A DNA stretch of 64,000 nt from Mesostigma viride (GCA_009746045.1 RPFO01000213.1:790564-854563), one strand, 5' to 3'. Positions 42,348 to 59,716 are shown, counted from the first letter of the stretch. Notes: generated by a model from the letters alone, not told the origin. Translations and numbers: made by a program.

Positions 42348-43094
42348 CCAATCCTTTCTTTTCTTGAGCTGTAGCAGCTCACACAAGTCTACATACAAAC
42401 ACACACAATGGGTACTGGATATCCTCCCCGACTACAAGTCACAACCCGCTGGGCATGACAGTCAGCTTGGATTCCTTATTATATGTACATAGCACCCATA
42501 CTGGCTCAGGAGCACAAACAAATTACAATGAGTCCCTATCCCTTCACGGGAGGCTCGTTGTGTTACCCATGTACAAGAGGTTGGCCAACTGTGGCAGCCC
42601 ATAGGTGTTCAGCTAAGAACTTGAGAAGTATGTACAACCTTCAGGACCTTAGGCGAAACCCCACAGATCACCCACAACAGCTCATCAGAAAACATTGCTG
42701 ACCCCCAGACGGGAGTCGGCGCCGGTCTGCTGCCCCTTATCGAACCAGACACAACATCTACGCGAAGCACATGCAAAACACAAGCTCCCATACTCGTTCC
42801 AACCGTGGAAAATCAGGGGACCTGTCGCCACCTCACCAGCATGGTGGATGGGTCAGCCAGTCCGTGAAACTCCGCCTTAAGACGGCACCAGGGAATCGAA
42901 CCCCGCCCACAAACCACAGATCTGGGGAAACCTCAGACTGAGATGAAAACCCCAGATAGACATCTCTCCATCAGAGACAATGTCAGACATTCCCACACCA
43001 GAGACATGTCTCACCCCTCAAGGTGTGCTCAGGATTATGTACAATCAAGCTCCCAGCCTGATATCCAGAGACTTAAGCACCCAGCTCTCAGCTT
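42348..43094 (-). other. Element D' 3' UTR and polypurine tract
   Basis: Mirror of 38400-39146 of D, including the T-arm-like hairpin at about 42889-42909 and the AAGAAAAGAAAGGATTGG tract (42348-42365 on the minus strand). Confidence 0.8.
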
Positions 43095-46000
43095 TTAGAC
43101 AGATAGACCGACTTGACAGTCAGCATTCATGAGCTTCCTCAGTACATTGTACTGGGCTGGGGCCTTGTGTGGCAGCTTTGTCAATGCATCAGCAGGGTTC
43201 TCCTCGCCAGGGATATGCTTCAAGTCAACCAAACTGGCCAACTCCTTCAGCAACAAATAATCCAGGTCCCGGCTTCTGGCCAGCTGCTTGTGAACAAACT
43301 GGACCATACCCATGCTGTCTGTTAGCAACAACGTCTCCATCTGCAAGGTCCAAGGGGTAACTGAAGCCAGCTCCAGCATTAACTCCTTTATGTACAGGCT
43401 GGACTGGATCCCCTCGCATATGGCCCTGCATTCTGCCACATCTGAACTGATACAGACCCTCTTCTGCAGTCTGCTGTACCAGCTGAACAAACTTGCCCTG
43501 CTCTGATAAAAAGCAAACAGAGCAGCAGATCTCCCCCTGACCTTGGTAACCTGGCGAGCATCCATGGAACTGTCAACAAAGATCTCCAAGGTGATAGGCT
43601 GGGCAAAGTCAATCCCAGACAAAATCAGATCAGGGGTACTCTCCACCAACCGGGCTATGACTCGAGGCTTCTCATCCTCAAGCACCTCATCAGGCATTCT
43701 GCTATGGACCATCAAAGACGGACCACAGATGCTGGCAAACCAGGCCCACATGCCTCTCAACTCAGGTCCTGCAGCCTGGGTGATCTTCTCTGGCAAGGCC
43801 TTCACAATGGTCTGTTTATAATCTCCTCCAGCCTGAAGCCTGATACTCCACTCCCCGTCCCTCCTGAACAGGGTAGCCTGCATTCCACAGAACACTACAG
43901 GCTTGTTGGGCTCCTGCCACAGCTCCTTGCCCAGTGAAAACTTGCCACTGATGACAGGAATAAACTTCTTCAGCCAGGTCGTGGGGGCTAGCAAATGCAG
44001 ATCATCTCCATGCAAACTAGCATACACTGGCAGACCCTCCCATTGGGCCAGCAGCAAACAGGGATCAACTGAAGACACTCTCAAGCCACACTCACTGATC
44101 AGAGCTTCCTGCAGCGTGAGTCTCCAGATGATTGGGCTCGACCTGAGTCCTTCCAGGCCCTTCAGAATAACCAGGAATTGTTGATGCAGCTCCAGCTTCC
44201 AGATGGCAGGCACCTCAACACAGTAAGGCTCATCCTGCTTCCACACCCTCCTGGCCACTTCTGGATCAGATTTTAAAAATGCCCTCTTGAAGTCCAGCAG
44301 CACTGATGACATAGCTGCTCCCCTGTTCAGCAACCCCACGTAGAGACATAGCAAAATTCTCCATGTGTCGTGTAGCATCCCTGGCGTGTATAGCTCCTCT
44401 CCTGGCAGACTCCCCGTGCCGTGATACTCATTCAGGACAGGCCTGACATGGGGCACTGATACCTCATCCACAACCTTCCTCTTCAGCACAAATCTCAAAG
44501 CAAGCTTCCTTGATGCTGGGGGACGTCTGTCTGTTGGTGCAGCACACTCAAACTGCAACCACTCCTCCAATGCCTTGGAGAAGGCGAGCTTCCAAGCCTC
44601 AAACAAAGTAGGCGAGCTCATCTCTTGGACCAGCTGGTCATATGTCAAAGGAGAGTGTGCAGCAAGGCTCCTGTGAGTTATGCCAATACTGCTGGGGTGC
44701 AACACAGCTGGAATCACCAAACTGGCCGCTGGGGGCACCTCCCCTTCATCCCATTTTACACCCTTGACCGGCTTGGCCCTGCACCTGACTGGAAATGTTG
44801 TCCTGAAATTTTCTAGGGGAATCATCCCCCAGCCATCTCTTCTCAGAGCTGTAGCTCTGATAGAAATCCCAGGATTGCCCAGAAAATTCTGACCCAAAAT
44901 CACAGGGCCATCATAGTCCTCTAGGACAAGGAAGGTCACATCCACACCCATGACAGGGGCAGTAACCTCTCCCAACACCCTTAGATGCGTCCTACCACTG
45001 AAATCAGACACCCAGGGGCAACTTGGTTCTCCGACCAGCAGTTCTCCTGTATGCTGAGGTCCCATGACAGAAACCTGTGCATTGGTATCTATCTCCATGG
45101 CAGCTACCTCAGGTTCATCCAACTGGACAAGCTTGGACACCTTAGGCTCCTTCTTGGCTCTTTGCAAAGCCTGTACAATATCTGATAGACGCACACCCCT
45201 AGGCCTGGTGTCGGGCCGTTCCGGAGGTGCAGCCTGTCCGCCTGCTTGCCCAACCACCGTATGTGAAGGTACCCCAGGGGCCGGGCCAGGGTCACCCTGA
45301 GGGCTCGATACAGCTGTAGCACCCTGATCAGGAAGCTCCACGTCACCCCCGCCTTGTACACCAGCGGGCACCTGGAAGAGGTCTCCTTGATTACCTCCCC
45401 GGGGACGGATCTTTGACCAGGACAGACGGTGCACTGCTTGGGAGCCATCAATGGCCACCCAGCACTTATGGCCAGCGGCTTCTACTCGGGTCACCACCCC
45501 ATCATGCCAGCTGCCACGTTTCCCTGGAAAGCTTGGTTCCTTCCACACAACAACCTGTTGTCCAACGTTAGGTTCTAGGACACTCCAGCCCTTGTCTTTC
45601 TGCCTCAGCTTGAGGAACTTGGCCTCTAGCTTCTCCTTCCATGCCTGCTCAGCATCAGCTGGCAGCATCCTGGTATGCAGCATAAGAGGATTGATGGCAA
45701 TGTCACCAAAGAACATGGGAGTCCTCAGGTTCAGCCTGTCCTCCACAGAACGTAGCCATGCAGATGTCACAATGGCAGATGACGTCCTTGGAATCCTCTC
45801 CACCAGCAGCACAGTCTTGATCTCTTGGATGGCTCTCTCCACCACCCCTTGCTGGCCGTGGCTCTCCCTGGGTGTAATCAGCAACTCTGGAAACTCTGGC
45901 AGGTTCTCACAGCACTCAAACTGAATGTCACACTGCAACAACTCCAACCCAGGGTACCTGCTCCTTGTCAACTTCAGAGCAGCAATCAATGTAGGCTTCT

Positions 46001-46685
46001 CCATGTCAGGCAGGATCTCTAGGGTCTTGTACTTGGTATATCTGTCCACTGCCACCAGCAGCTTCAAACCCCTGATTCTCTGAATATCTACCTGCACATG
46101 GCCTGGCTGCAAAATAGGAGTCCTGGCATGAGACTGCTTGGGCTTTCTAGCAACTAGCCTGCACTTGCAAGCTTGAGCAACCTGTTGGCAGATGGAGTAC
46201 AACTCACTTCCTCCCAGCCGTCTAGCAACTTGCAAAGACTGAGCTGCATGGCCAAACATGGTATGCAACCTTGAGGCAATGTCATACAAGAGAGAAAACC
46301 TTTTATTGTCATTATTAGCACTCAAGGTATGTACAGATCCCTTATGTACAGGAGGCACCAGGGTCGTGCCTGTCAGACTGTCTCCAGCCCTATCCTCATC
46401 CTGACCATCCTGTGCCAGTCCTGCACGGTCAGAATGCTTCTGAGATCCACCTGGGTCCACATCACCAGGTCCTACCTCAGGCTCAGCACCGCCATGGCGG
46501 GCACGTTGGCGAGTAACCACTGCAGCTACAGCTGGCATACTCTCTGTGGTAACCAAGCTTGCCCCATCGTGTCCAATAGGCTCTTTCACTAGAGCATGGG
46601 GCTGCCCCTCACTGCCGTCACTAGCAGCTACATTACACACCCCTGGGGGCACCCTCCAGGGTTCAGGGATGTGTGCAGGCTCAAG
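43095..46685 (-). CDS. pol: Element D' pol: integrase, protease, RT, RNase H
   Basis: 1185 residues from the first listed codon (GTG at 46652), the same length as D pol with a few substitutions near the N-terminus (for example NVAASDGS for NEAASDSS). All catalytic motifs described for D are present: DTNAQVSVM, ILGQNFL, LDFKRAFLK, LHGDDLHL, VDSSMDAR and NPADALTK. In the same frame as the gag tail, separated by the single TGA at 46686-46688. Confidence 0.95.
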   Translation of the reverse strand, partial: LEPAHIPEPWRVPPGVCNVAASDGSEGQPHALVKEPIGHDGASLVTTESMPAVAAVVTRQRARHGGAEPEVGPGDVDPGGSQKHSDRAGLAQDGQDEDRAGDSLTGTTLVPPVHKGSVHTLSANNDNKRFSLLYDIASRLHTMFGHAAQSLQVARRLGGSELYSICQQVAQACKCRLVARKPKQSHARTPILQPGHVQVDIQRIRGLKLLVAVDRYTKYKTLEILPDMEKPTLIAALKLTRSRYPGLELLQCDIQFECCENLPEFPELLITPRESHGQQGVVERAIQEIKTVLLVERIPRTSSAIVTSAWLRSVEDRLNLRTPMFFGDIAINPLMLHTRMLPADAEQAWKEKLEAKFLKLRQKDKGWSVLEPNVGQQVVVWKEPSFPGKRGSWHDGVVTRVEAAGHKCWVAIDGSQAVHRLSWSKIRPRGGNQGDLFQVPAGVQGGGDVELPDQGATAVSSPQGDPGPAPGVPSHTVVGQAGGQAAPPERPDTRPRGVRLSDIVQALQRAKKEPKVSKLVQLDEPEVAAMEIDTNAQVSVMGPQHTGELLVGEPSCPWVSDFSGRTHLRVLGEVTAPVMGVDVTFLVLEDYDGPVILGQNFLGNPGISIRATALRRDGWGMIPLENFRTTFPVRCRAKPVKGVKWDEGEVPPAASLVIPAVLHPSSIGITHRSLAAHSPLTYDQLVQEMSSPTLFEAWKLAFSKALEEWLQFECAAPTDRRPPASRKLALRFVLKRKVVDEVSVPHVRPVLNEYHGTGSLPGEELYTPGMLHDTWRILLCLYVGLLNRGAAMSSVLLDFKRAFLKSDPEVARRVWKQDEPYCVEVPAIWKLELHQQFLVILKGLEGLRSSPIIWRLTLQEALISECGLRVSSVDPCLLLAQWEGLPVYASLHGDDLHLLAPTTWLKKFIPVISGKFSLGKELWQEPNKPVVFCGMQATLFRRDGEWSIRLQAGGDYKQTIVKALPEKITQAAGPELRGMWAWFASICGPSLMVHSRMPDEVLEDEKPRVIARLVESTPDLILSGIDFAQPITLEIFVDSSMDARQVTKVRGRSAALFAFYQSRASLFSWYSRLQKRVCISSDVAECRAICEGIQSSLYIKELMLELASVTPWTLQMETLLLTDSMGMVQFVHKQLARSRDLDYLLLKELASLVDLKHIPGEENPADALTKLPHKAPAQYNVLRKLMNADCQVGLSV

Positions 46686-46823
46686 TCAATGATCAGCAGC
46701 CTTGCCCTTGCCCTTATCCTGGGATGGACCAGCCTTGTCCTTGCTGCCACCCTGAGCTGGCTTGCTCTGACCTTCCTGCCTCAGGTACGAGGGACACTCA
46801 TTCCTGAAGTGACCCTTCCCCTG
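46686..46823 (-). pseudogene. gag: Element D' gag, C-terminal piece
   Basis: Encodes KGHFRNECPSYLRQEG through GKAADH, TGA. This is the second half of the zinc knuckle; the first half is at 60096 onward. V1 separates them. Confidence 0.9.
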
Positions 46824-47160
46824 CACTAGGAACTCAGATCTGAGATTTTTCTCAGTTTTCTCAGTTTTCTCAGGAAGGCTGCCTGAGATTTCCTGAGATT
46901 TCCTGAGATGTCCTGAGATTTCCTGAGATTTCCTGAGATCAACTGAGAAAAATCTCAGTTTTCTCAGGAAAACTGAGAAAATCACCTGAGAAAACTGAGA
47001 AAACTGAGAAAAAACTGAGATCAGCCTGAGAAAGTCGCCTGGCCTGAGATTTTTTTTTCTCAGGAACGAAATTTCTCAGGCGCCCGGTTTTTTCTCAGGT
47101 TGCTGCCTGAGAAAATCTGGGAAACTTAAGGCCTGAGAAAAACTGAGAAACCTCATGCAC
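46824..47160. repeat. Subterminal CTGAGATTTCC repeat array of V1 (left end)
   Basis: Dense direct and inverted copies of CTGAGATTTC / CTCAGTTTTC. Equivalent arrays: 52090-52390, 57360-57622, 59620-59716, 59730-60093. Short ORFs here are periodic artefacts. Confidence 0.85.
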
Positions 47161-47271
47161 ACAGAGAAATCGCATTCATACCACGCAACCAGAAATCACT
47201 TTGATTACAAATTATAATAATTTCTTGTGCAGTTGGAGTACAGCTCTTCAAGTTTAATAAGAACATCAATT

Positions 47272-47687
47272 TCAGTCACTAGACGAGTTGCTACAATCTG
47301 CTTCAGCGTAGCTCACTTTTCCATACGCCCTTGCACTTCTCCTCGTTGGTGCAAGGTCGCCCCGGCTAGGTTCAGCCACATTCTTGTGCTGCCTACCCCC
47401 TCTCCCCCTCTGCCCACGATTCCCCCGCGTAGGTTCAGCCGCATACTCGCGGCCATCGCCACCACGGGCAGAATCAGCAGCATTTTCTGCTGCAGGCTGC
47501 CTCCTTCCTCTCCCCCTCCGTCCACGCTTCCCCGTGCAGGTTCAGACGCATTGTAGCTGCATGGGTCATCACTGTCGCTGCTAGGTGGAGCCACATCCTC
47601 TTGGCTACCATTATCACTGCCGCTGCAGATGGAGGAATCAGTTTCTGCTGCAGGCTGCTTACCCCTCCTCTTCCTTGGTGCAGGCAT
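47272..47687 (-). CDS. V1 hypothetical basic, AT-hook-like protein (possible frameshift)
   Basis: Starts MPAPRKRRGKQPAAETDSS. With one frame change after NASEPARG the reading continues RGRRQPAAENAADS, EYAAEPTRGNRGQRGRGG and ends YAEADCSNSSSD before TGA at 47272-47274. Repeated QPAAE and EP(A/T)RG modules and RGR clusters suggest DNA binding. V2 carries the same sequence with the same frame change (56835-57250), so it is ancestral or reflects splicing. No transposase catalytic motif. Confidence 0.4.
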
Positions 47688-47703
47688 GCCATCCTCGCTG
47701 CCA

Positions 47704-47769
47704 CACTAGGAACGGAGTGTTGACAAACTTTGACAATTGTTTGTCAAGAATTGTCAAATAGTTCTAGTG
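47704..47769. mobile_element. 66-bp CACTAG...CTAGTG mini-element with TTGACAA repeats
   Basis: Starts CACTAGGAAC like V but continues GGAGTGTTGACAAAC; the other end reads GTTCTAGTG. The interior consists of TTGACAA motifs, which recur at 48120-48450. The same block is in V2 (56751-56816). Could be a CACTA-type MITE older than the V copies. Confidence 0.4.
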
Positions 47770-49220
<1,451 letters not shown>

Positions 49221-49432
49221 CCTGGTATTCTCACCTAAACTGTCCCTATGTACCTCACAAGATGTAGGGAACTGCGAAACCACAGGAATACCTAGAGAAG
49301 AGCGCTTCCTGGCTCACGAAAAACTCGCCGATTGAGTGCTTGACGTTCACGTTTGATAATGCTGAACTGCGTTATCAAATCATCTGCGTTATCAAATCAT
49401 CATCTGGCAGAGTCACGTCACTTGGTTGGTGC

Positions 49433-49464
49433 CGGGCCCGCTACAAAAAACGTAGCGGGCCCGG
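49433..49464. other. Perfect 13-bp hairpin CCGGGCCCGCTAC
   Basis: CCGGGCCCGCTAC, a loop of A-rich bases, then GTAGCGGGCCCGG. Conserved in V2 (about 55042-55073). Confidence 0.6.
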
Positions 49465-51280
49465 TGATGTCGCTATTACACCACCCGACTTTACATCGAG
49501 TCACTGTGAATGATATGTATATGGCTGCCTACAGCACCGCGCATGGTGTCCAAGTAAAATTATGGCGCTGCCAAGGCTGCGTACCTGCCGTTATCGCCTT
49601 GGTCTTTGTCACGGTGGCGTTCTCCAATTCACGTGCAACGTCCACTTCCTGTGCCAGCTCTGGCGCGGCGCGTGCCCTTCGGGCTGAATTTCAAATTTCC
49701 GCGTGCAGTCCGTTGGAGAGGGGCGCTGCGTCCGGAGTCCGGACTTAGGGAATTCGGAGGCTGCTGGTCGCACAAAAGATCGTTGTTGGCTGTTGAGTGA
49801 TGTCCGACTGGCACGATGGAGAGGGCTCCATCACATTGGCGACCTCACCAGTGGCCCACATGTACCGACGAGACCTGCATCTCGAGCTTGTCGGCCCTCA
49901 CGCTGCAGCTGTCGCCATGCGAGACGCCCTGAGACTCTCGGCATGATTTTTCCCGTGCAATATCACGCCCTCGATTCGCAGCAAGGCCCGTCTGCTCCAA
50001 TATGGCCGACTGCGGGCTGTGCCGTAACAGGAAATGTCCGGGTGATGGCAGGCAGTGCCTACCCATCCCACCGCACGCACCGCGTCAAGCAATATTTCCA
50101 CTTCCGCTGCTGCTGGGCACCGGGCTACTGCCTACATTTCTTCAATCGCTCCATCGCCTCCTCCATGGTGCCTCGCTCCCTGCGGCCCCTCCGCCACGCC
50201 GGATATCCATGGCAATCAAGCCTACCGGCTACCACCATACCGGCCACGAGCCCTTGCTGCACCAAACGAAGTGTGCGGCCCCGAATTAAGTGAAGTACAC
50301 GGCAGGACTGGGAACCACCTGAAATTACATCGGGGTCTCCAGTGGACTTGGCGTCACATCTTGCTAACGTTGTCACTGTCGGCAGTTGTCAGTTGCTGTT
50401 GGTTGTTGCATGCTGAGGGTTGCAGATGTTCTAGGAACAGCTGGTCCAATGTTGCTATGCATGCAGTTACTCTTGCCATTACGTGTGTCCGTGTGCCTCC
50501 AACCATCCCGCCACAATGCCAGCACCCTCCACCCCGCTAACTCCCACTCGCCCCACTCCCCTGCCTGTTCCATACCCGCCCCACCCACAAATATACGTCA
50601 CAGACATCCACATGCCGTTATCCATCCCCACCTGACTACGGACTACTCTCGCCCCCACGCTGAGGTCCCCCACAACACCGTAACACCGCCCTCCTCCCCC
50701 AAACCATCCGATGACCCACCCGACCATCCACCTTGAGTCCCCCCAAACCAACCTATCTGACTACCACCCTTCCGTATTACATACACCACCTTCCACACCA
50801 ACATAACAAACCACCTACTAAACAAACCTACCGCCCCACAACGAGGTTCCCCTACACCACTGCACCCCGCCCACCCCGCCCCCCGCTGCCCCAACATACG
50901 ATGACTCCACCCCACCATCCACGTGAAGCATAACCATCCACCCCGGCCTCCGGGGCAACCAATCAGCTGTCCACTCAACCATAACTGACACTGCTGCACC
51001 GACCACCGGCAAGCCCGCCTACGTACCATACCCAAGCCACCCACGCAACCCAAGCATCCCCAACCCTCACACGAACCTGTGACCTACGCACGAGCTACCT
51101 ACAACTGCGACTCACAACTACTACATAATCAACCCATAACAATGTCCCCCATGACCCCCGCCAAAGGGGGGGGTCCCCCCAATAGTCCAACACACACACA
51201 CACACACACACACACTCTACAATACCCAGGACCACGAGTACCCACCCAATTCACCTCCCACAACGGTATCACCCACGAGT
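49465..51280. other. V1 interior with C/A-rich stretch, no supported gene
   Basis: About 1.8 kb. Overlapping open frames on both strands are low complexity from about 50480 on (CCCACC, CCACC). On the minus strand frames at 50125-50376 and 49898-50101 are mirrored in V2 but show no known motif. A (CA)n tract lies at about 51190-51215. Confidence 0.4.
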
Positions 51281-51329
51281 CCAGTGCCCCACCCATGTCC
51301 ACAGCGACACCCCGGAGACTTCACCACGC

Positions 51330-51640
51330 CCACCGACTGCACGCACGCACACCTACCTGCACACTCCCACGCACCTACCCTCGCACGCACGCATGCACGC
51401 AGCCATCAACCCACCCACCAAGGCACGCCTGCACAAACGCGCACATGCACAAGTGCACGCACACGCACACATAGCTGCACACTCTCACGCACCCACTCAC
51501 GCACGCACGCCTGCACACAGCCATCAACCCACCCGCCAAGGCACGCCTGCACAAACGCACTCATGCACAACTGCACGCACTCGCCCACGCACGCACACCT
51601 AGCTGCACGCCTGCACGCAGTCACGCAATGCATGGCAGCA
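51330..51640. repeat. CACGCACG-rich minisatellite in V1
   Basis: About 110-120-bp units with CATCAACCCACC(C/A)ACCAAGGCACGCC, repeated two to three times. Mirrored in V2 at about 52865-53175. Confidence 0.75.
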
Positions 51641-52390
51641 TGCCCGCCTTCTATATCATTCTTGGAATATCATGTTGCATATGGCATTATTATCATGTTT
51701 GTAAATTTAACTCCTTGCTTTCTGTATGCTTTCTTTCTTTGGGGGATGACTTGATGCAGATCGTGGAGCATACAAGCTCGACGAGAAGACGTACACATCA
51801 ATATTGAGTGAAACCACCGTTGCTGGGCTCTGGCATGCCAGCTGTTATATGGCCATGAGCCATCAGCTAGCAATCCAGAAATAGGATGAGAGCAGTTTTG
51901 AGTCGATGTTTTATATTTTGATGGTATTGAAATGATGAGTCACAGAATGCCACAATGAAACATAAGTTCATTACTATCAAACAGCGTGATGCCATGAATG
52001 CCACGCCTAATACCACAAGATGTGCTAATAACGTATTTAATTCATTAATGAATTGTTGGATTTATTGCATGATGGTGTTATGCTTGTTACACTAGGAACT
52101 CGCTACTGAGAAAACTGAGATTTCCTGAGATTTCCTGAGATTTCCTGAGAAAAAAACTGAGATTTCCTGAGATTTCCTGAGATTTTCCTGAGATTTCCTG
52201 AGAAAGTGACCTGAGATTTCCTGAGATTGGCCTGAGAAAATTGGCTTTTTCTCAGGAAATCTCAGGAAATCTCAGGGCTAAGTGGAAACTGAGATTTTGC
52301 GTGGACACTGAGATTTTTTTTTCTCAGGCTGAAAATCTCAGGGCATTTTCTCAGGCGCTTAAAATCTCAGGGCATTTTCTCAGGCATGCC

Positions 52391-56834
<4,444 letters not shown>

Positions 56835-57250
56835 ATGCCTGCACCAAGGAAGAGGAGGGGTAAGCAGCCTGCAGCAGAAACTGATTCCTCCATCTGCAGC
56901 GGCAGTGATAATGGTAGCCAAGAGGATGTGGCTCCACCTAGCAGCGACAGTGATGACCCATGCAGCTACAATGCGTCTGAACCTGCACGGGGAAGCGTGG
57001 ACGGAGGGGGAGAGGAAGGAGGCAGCCTGCAGCAGAAAATGCTGCTGATTCTGCCCGTGGTGGCGATGGCCGCGAGTATGCGGCTGAACCTACGCGGGGG
57101 AATCGTGGGCAGAGGGGGAGAGGGGGTAGGCAGCACAAGAATGTGGCTGAACCTAGCCGGGGCGACCTTGCACCAACGAGGAGAAGTGCAAGGGCGTATG
57201 GAAAAGTGAGCTACGCTGAAGCAGATTGTAGCAACTCGTCTAGTGACTGA
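56835..57250 (+). CDS. V2 copy of the AT-hook-like hypothetical protein
   Basis: Same sequence and same internal frame change as at 47272-47687. See that entry for composition; orientation agrees with V2 being inverted. Confidence 0.4.
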
Positions 57251-57622
57251 AATTGATGTTCTTATTAAACTTGAAGAGCTGTACTCCAACTGCACAAGAA
57301 ATTATTATAATTTGTAATCAAAGTGATTTCTGGTTGCGTGGTATGAATGCGATTTCTCTGTGTGCATGAGGTTTCTCAGTTTTTCTCAGGCCTTAAGTTT
57401 CCCAGATTTTCTCAGGCAGCAACCTGAGAAAAAACCGGGCGCCTGAGAAATTTCGTTCCTGAGAAAAAAAAATCTCAGGCCAGGCGACTTTCTCAGGCTG
57501 ATCTCAGTTTTTTCTCAGTTTTCTCAGTTTTCTCAGGTGATTTTCTCAGTTTTCCTGAGAAAACTGAGATTTTTCTCAGTTGATCTCAGGAAATCTCAGG
57601 AAATCTCAGGACATCTCAGGAA

Positions 57623-58062
57623 TTAATTAATTAATTAATTATCAACATCACTCCGTTGGGAGTAGATGTAGCACATAGCCCTGAGAAGGGGCATATGGCT
57701 TTTAATACATTCTAGGCTACTTCATGCAAGGGTGGGAATGTAAGCTACCCCTGCTCTAGGTGCACCAGGGCACCCGCACCCTCATGGTCTATCACGCTAT
57801 GCCCGGGTAAGGGGGGAGCATGCCTGTGAGGGGGAAGATCATCATGGCTATACAAAAACTAGAGCGTGGCATCTCAGCAGAGAGCAGCTCTCTGCATGGG
57901 CACAGCATTACTAAATAAAACTAGGCATCGTCTGGAGTGTGGCTCATCATAGGCACACATGTACATGACTAAAAAGGCTAGGCCTAAGCTGGTATAGTGC
58001 CTGTAGTAGGCGGGCATGTACAAGGCCACTGTCTAACTATTCTACACTACTGCTATATTCCC
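57623..58062 (-). other. 3' UTR of the LINE-derived element
   Basis: No ORF. Ends (element sense) with GATGTTGATAATTAATTAATT, a short repeat tail in place of poly(A). Confidence 0.55.
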
Positions 58063-59445
58063 CTAGGCTGGGGCTGGAGTTGCTGGGGCCGCGGTGGTCG
58101 AGGGGGTCGCGTGCCAGGGCTTGTGGCCGACGTAGATGGCCGCCCCCTTCCAGTACACCGGCTGGCCCGCCTTGGTCTGCCGGAGCTGGGTGTAGGTCGG
58201 CCATAGCTCCCGTCGCCGTTGTTGCTGGGCCAGGGTCAAGTCGTCGTCCACGGTGAAGGGAGTATTCGCGAGCCGCTTGCGGCGTCTGAGAAACGAAAGC
58301 TTGTCCGCTGGGCTATCAAAGATGAGAAGAAGCGGAGGCGCCCCTGCCTTACCCGCGCGCGGGGGAGGCGGTGGGCGGTCAGCTTGATCTCACCAAGAAG
58401 GCCCATGCGTGCAAGGATTTTGCTCTCAAACGCACGTGCAAGCTTCTCGGAATTCTCACCTTCTTCCATGTCCAAGTTCTTGAGGATGGCGTTGAGGCTG
58501 CGCTTGGCGAGCTCGGCCTCCTCGCGGAGGTCAAGCGTCTGCCGCTGGAGCTGGGCTGCGACGGCGGAGGTGGTGGAGGTGGTGTGTTGCTTAAGCATGT
58601 CCGCCCAGGTCGTGATGGGAGGAGCATCGCCGGCCGGGCCAGCCGAGGCTGGCTTGGCGGCAATGTCCTTCACTGCCTGGGCGGTGAGGCCTGCCGTGTT
58701 CTGCAAGACCTCGATAGCGATTGCATTATCCTTGAGGCGCTGGTCGATGTCGCGGAGCTGGGCGGTGATGGAGTCGGTGGAGGCGGAGGGGGGGGGGGGT
58801 GGAGGCGAGGAGGGTGGCGGTGGCGGTGGGGATGGTGGGAAGCTCAGCAGCCAGCGTGCCACCAATTGCCGCCACATCTGCGGCAAGAGGGGTCACGTGC
58901 TGCTCGAAAGCTTCCTTGAGGAGGGTGCGGATGGTGGCTTCGGTGGGGAAGGTGGAGGGGGGCGGTTTGGAAGCCCAGATCTCGGCTTCGGAGCGTCCAA
59001 CAAGGGAGCAGAGGGCGAAGCGTTGGAGCTTGGGGCGACTCATGCGGGGAAGGACGGGGAGAGTCTCGGCGGGGTCGACAAGCTGGCCAGTACCAGGCCC
59101 GCGGCCGCGGTTGTGGGACGTGAGGTACACGCACAGGGCTAGAAGCGAGGCGTGATTGCCTTGAAACACGTCTTCCATGAAGCAACCGGGGCTGCGTTGC
59201 CAGAAGCCGGAGCTGTTGACGTCGAAGGAGGTCTCTTCCCAGGGCGGCTCAGCAGAGCGACTGCGCTTAGGATCAGGCGATGCAGATGGCGAGGCAGGCC
59301 CGGGAGGCTGGGCGAGCACCAGTGCACGACTAGCGTCACCGTTGCCATCTGGGCCGGTGGGCGAAGCTGCAGCCGAAGCTGCAGGCGTATTTTCATTGCC
59401 GAGCGCAGCCGCCAGGCTGCGTTGCGTCGAGAGGCGTTTGCTCAT
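58063..59445 (-). pseudogene. LINE ORF1-like protein (two frameshifts)
   Basis: Starts MSKRLSTQRSLAAALG, with a low-complexity N-terminus, then a Pro-rich tract where a 12-G run (58788-58799) shifts the frame. A coiled-coil segment follows (QLRDIDQRLKDNAIAIEVL; LREEAELAKRSLNAILKNL). A second shift near 58340 leads to LLLIFDSPADKLSFLRRR and PFTVDDDLTLAQQQRRRELW, ending KGAAIYVGHK. The last part matches the C-terminal domain pattern of L1-type ORF1p (Ixx DLTxxQxxxRR...). It would bind element RNA. The homopolymer shift could be a sequencing error. Confidence 0.65.
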
Positions 59446-59716
59446 CGTATATTGCGTAATAGCGTCGGAAAATTATATCAGCATGTGCGTCGTAGAAAGA
59501 CGCATCGATTGTGATATTCACGGCTAAATTCGGTGCTCAAACGTGAAAGTTATGAGCTCCGCCGTCAGCCATGGCTATCTCGTGGCTCGTGGCTCGATTC
59601 CATCCCATGTTCATGGTCCCATCTCAGGAAATCTCAGGAAATCTCAGGCAGCCTTCCTGAGAAAACTGAGAAAACTGAGAAAAACTGAGAAAAATCTCAG
59701 ATCTGAGTTCCTAGTG

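Larger units (their letters stand above)
57623..59619 (-). mobile_element. LINE-derived insertion carrying only ORF1
   Basis: Flanked by CATCTCAGGAA (57612-57622 and 59620-59630), an 11-bp duplication typical of target-primed reverse transcription. The 3' end on the minus strand carries an AATT microsatellite tail. It encodes an ORF1-type RNA-binding protein but no endonuclease or reverse transcriptase in its 2.0 kb, comparable in design to half-LINEs such as mammalian HAL1. Confidence 0.7.

Noticed and set aside
50386-51754. Long Pro/Thr/His-rich frames in V1 and their mirrors in V2
   Set aside because: Low-complexity C/A-rich and minisatellite sequence open in several frames at once; no motif and no codon signal.
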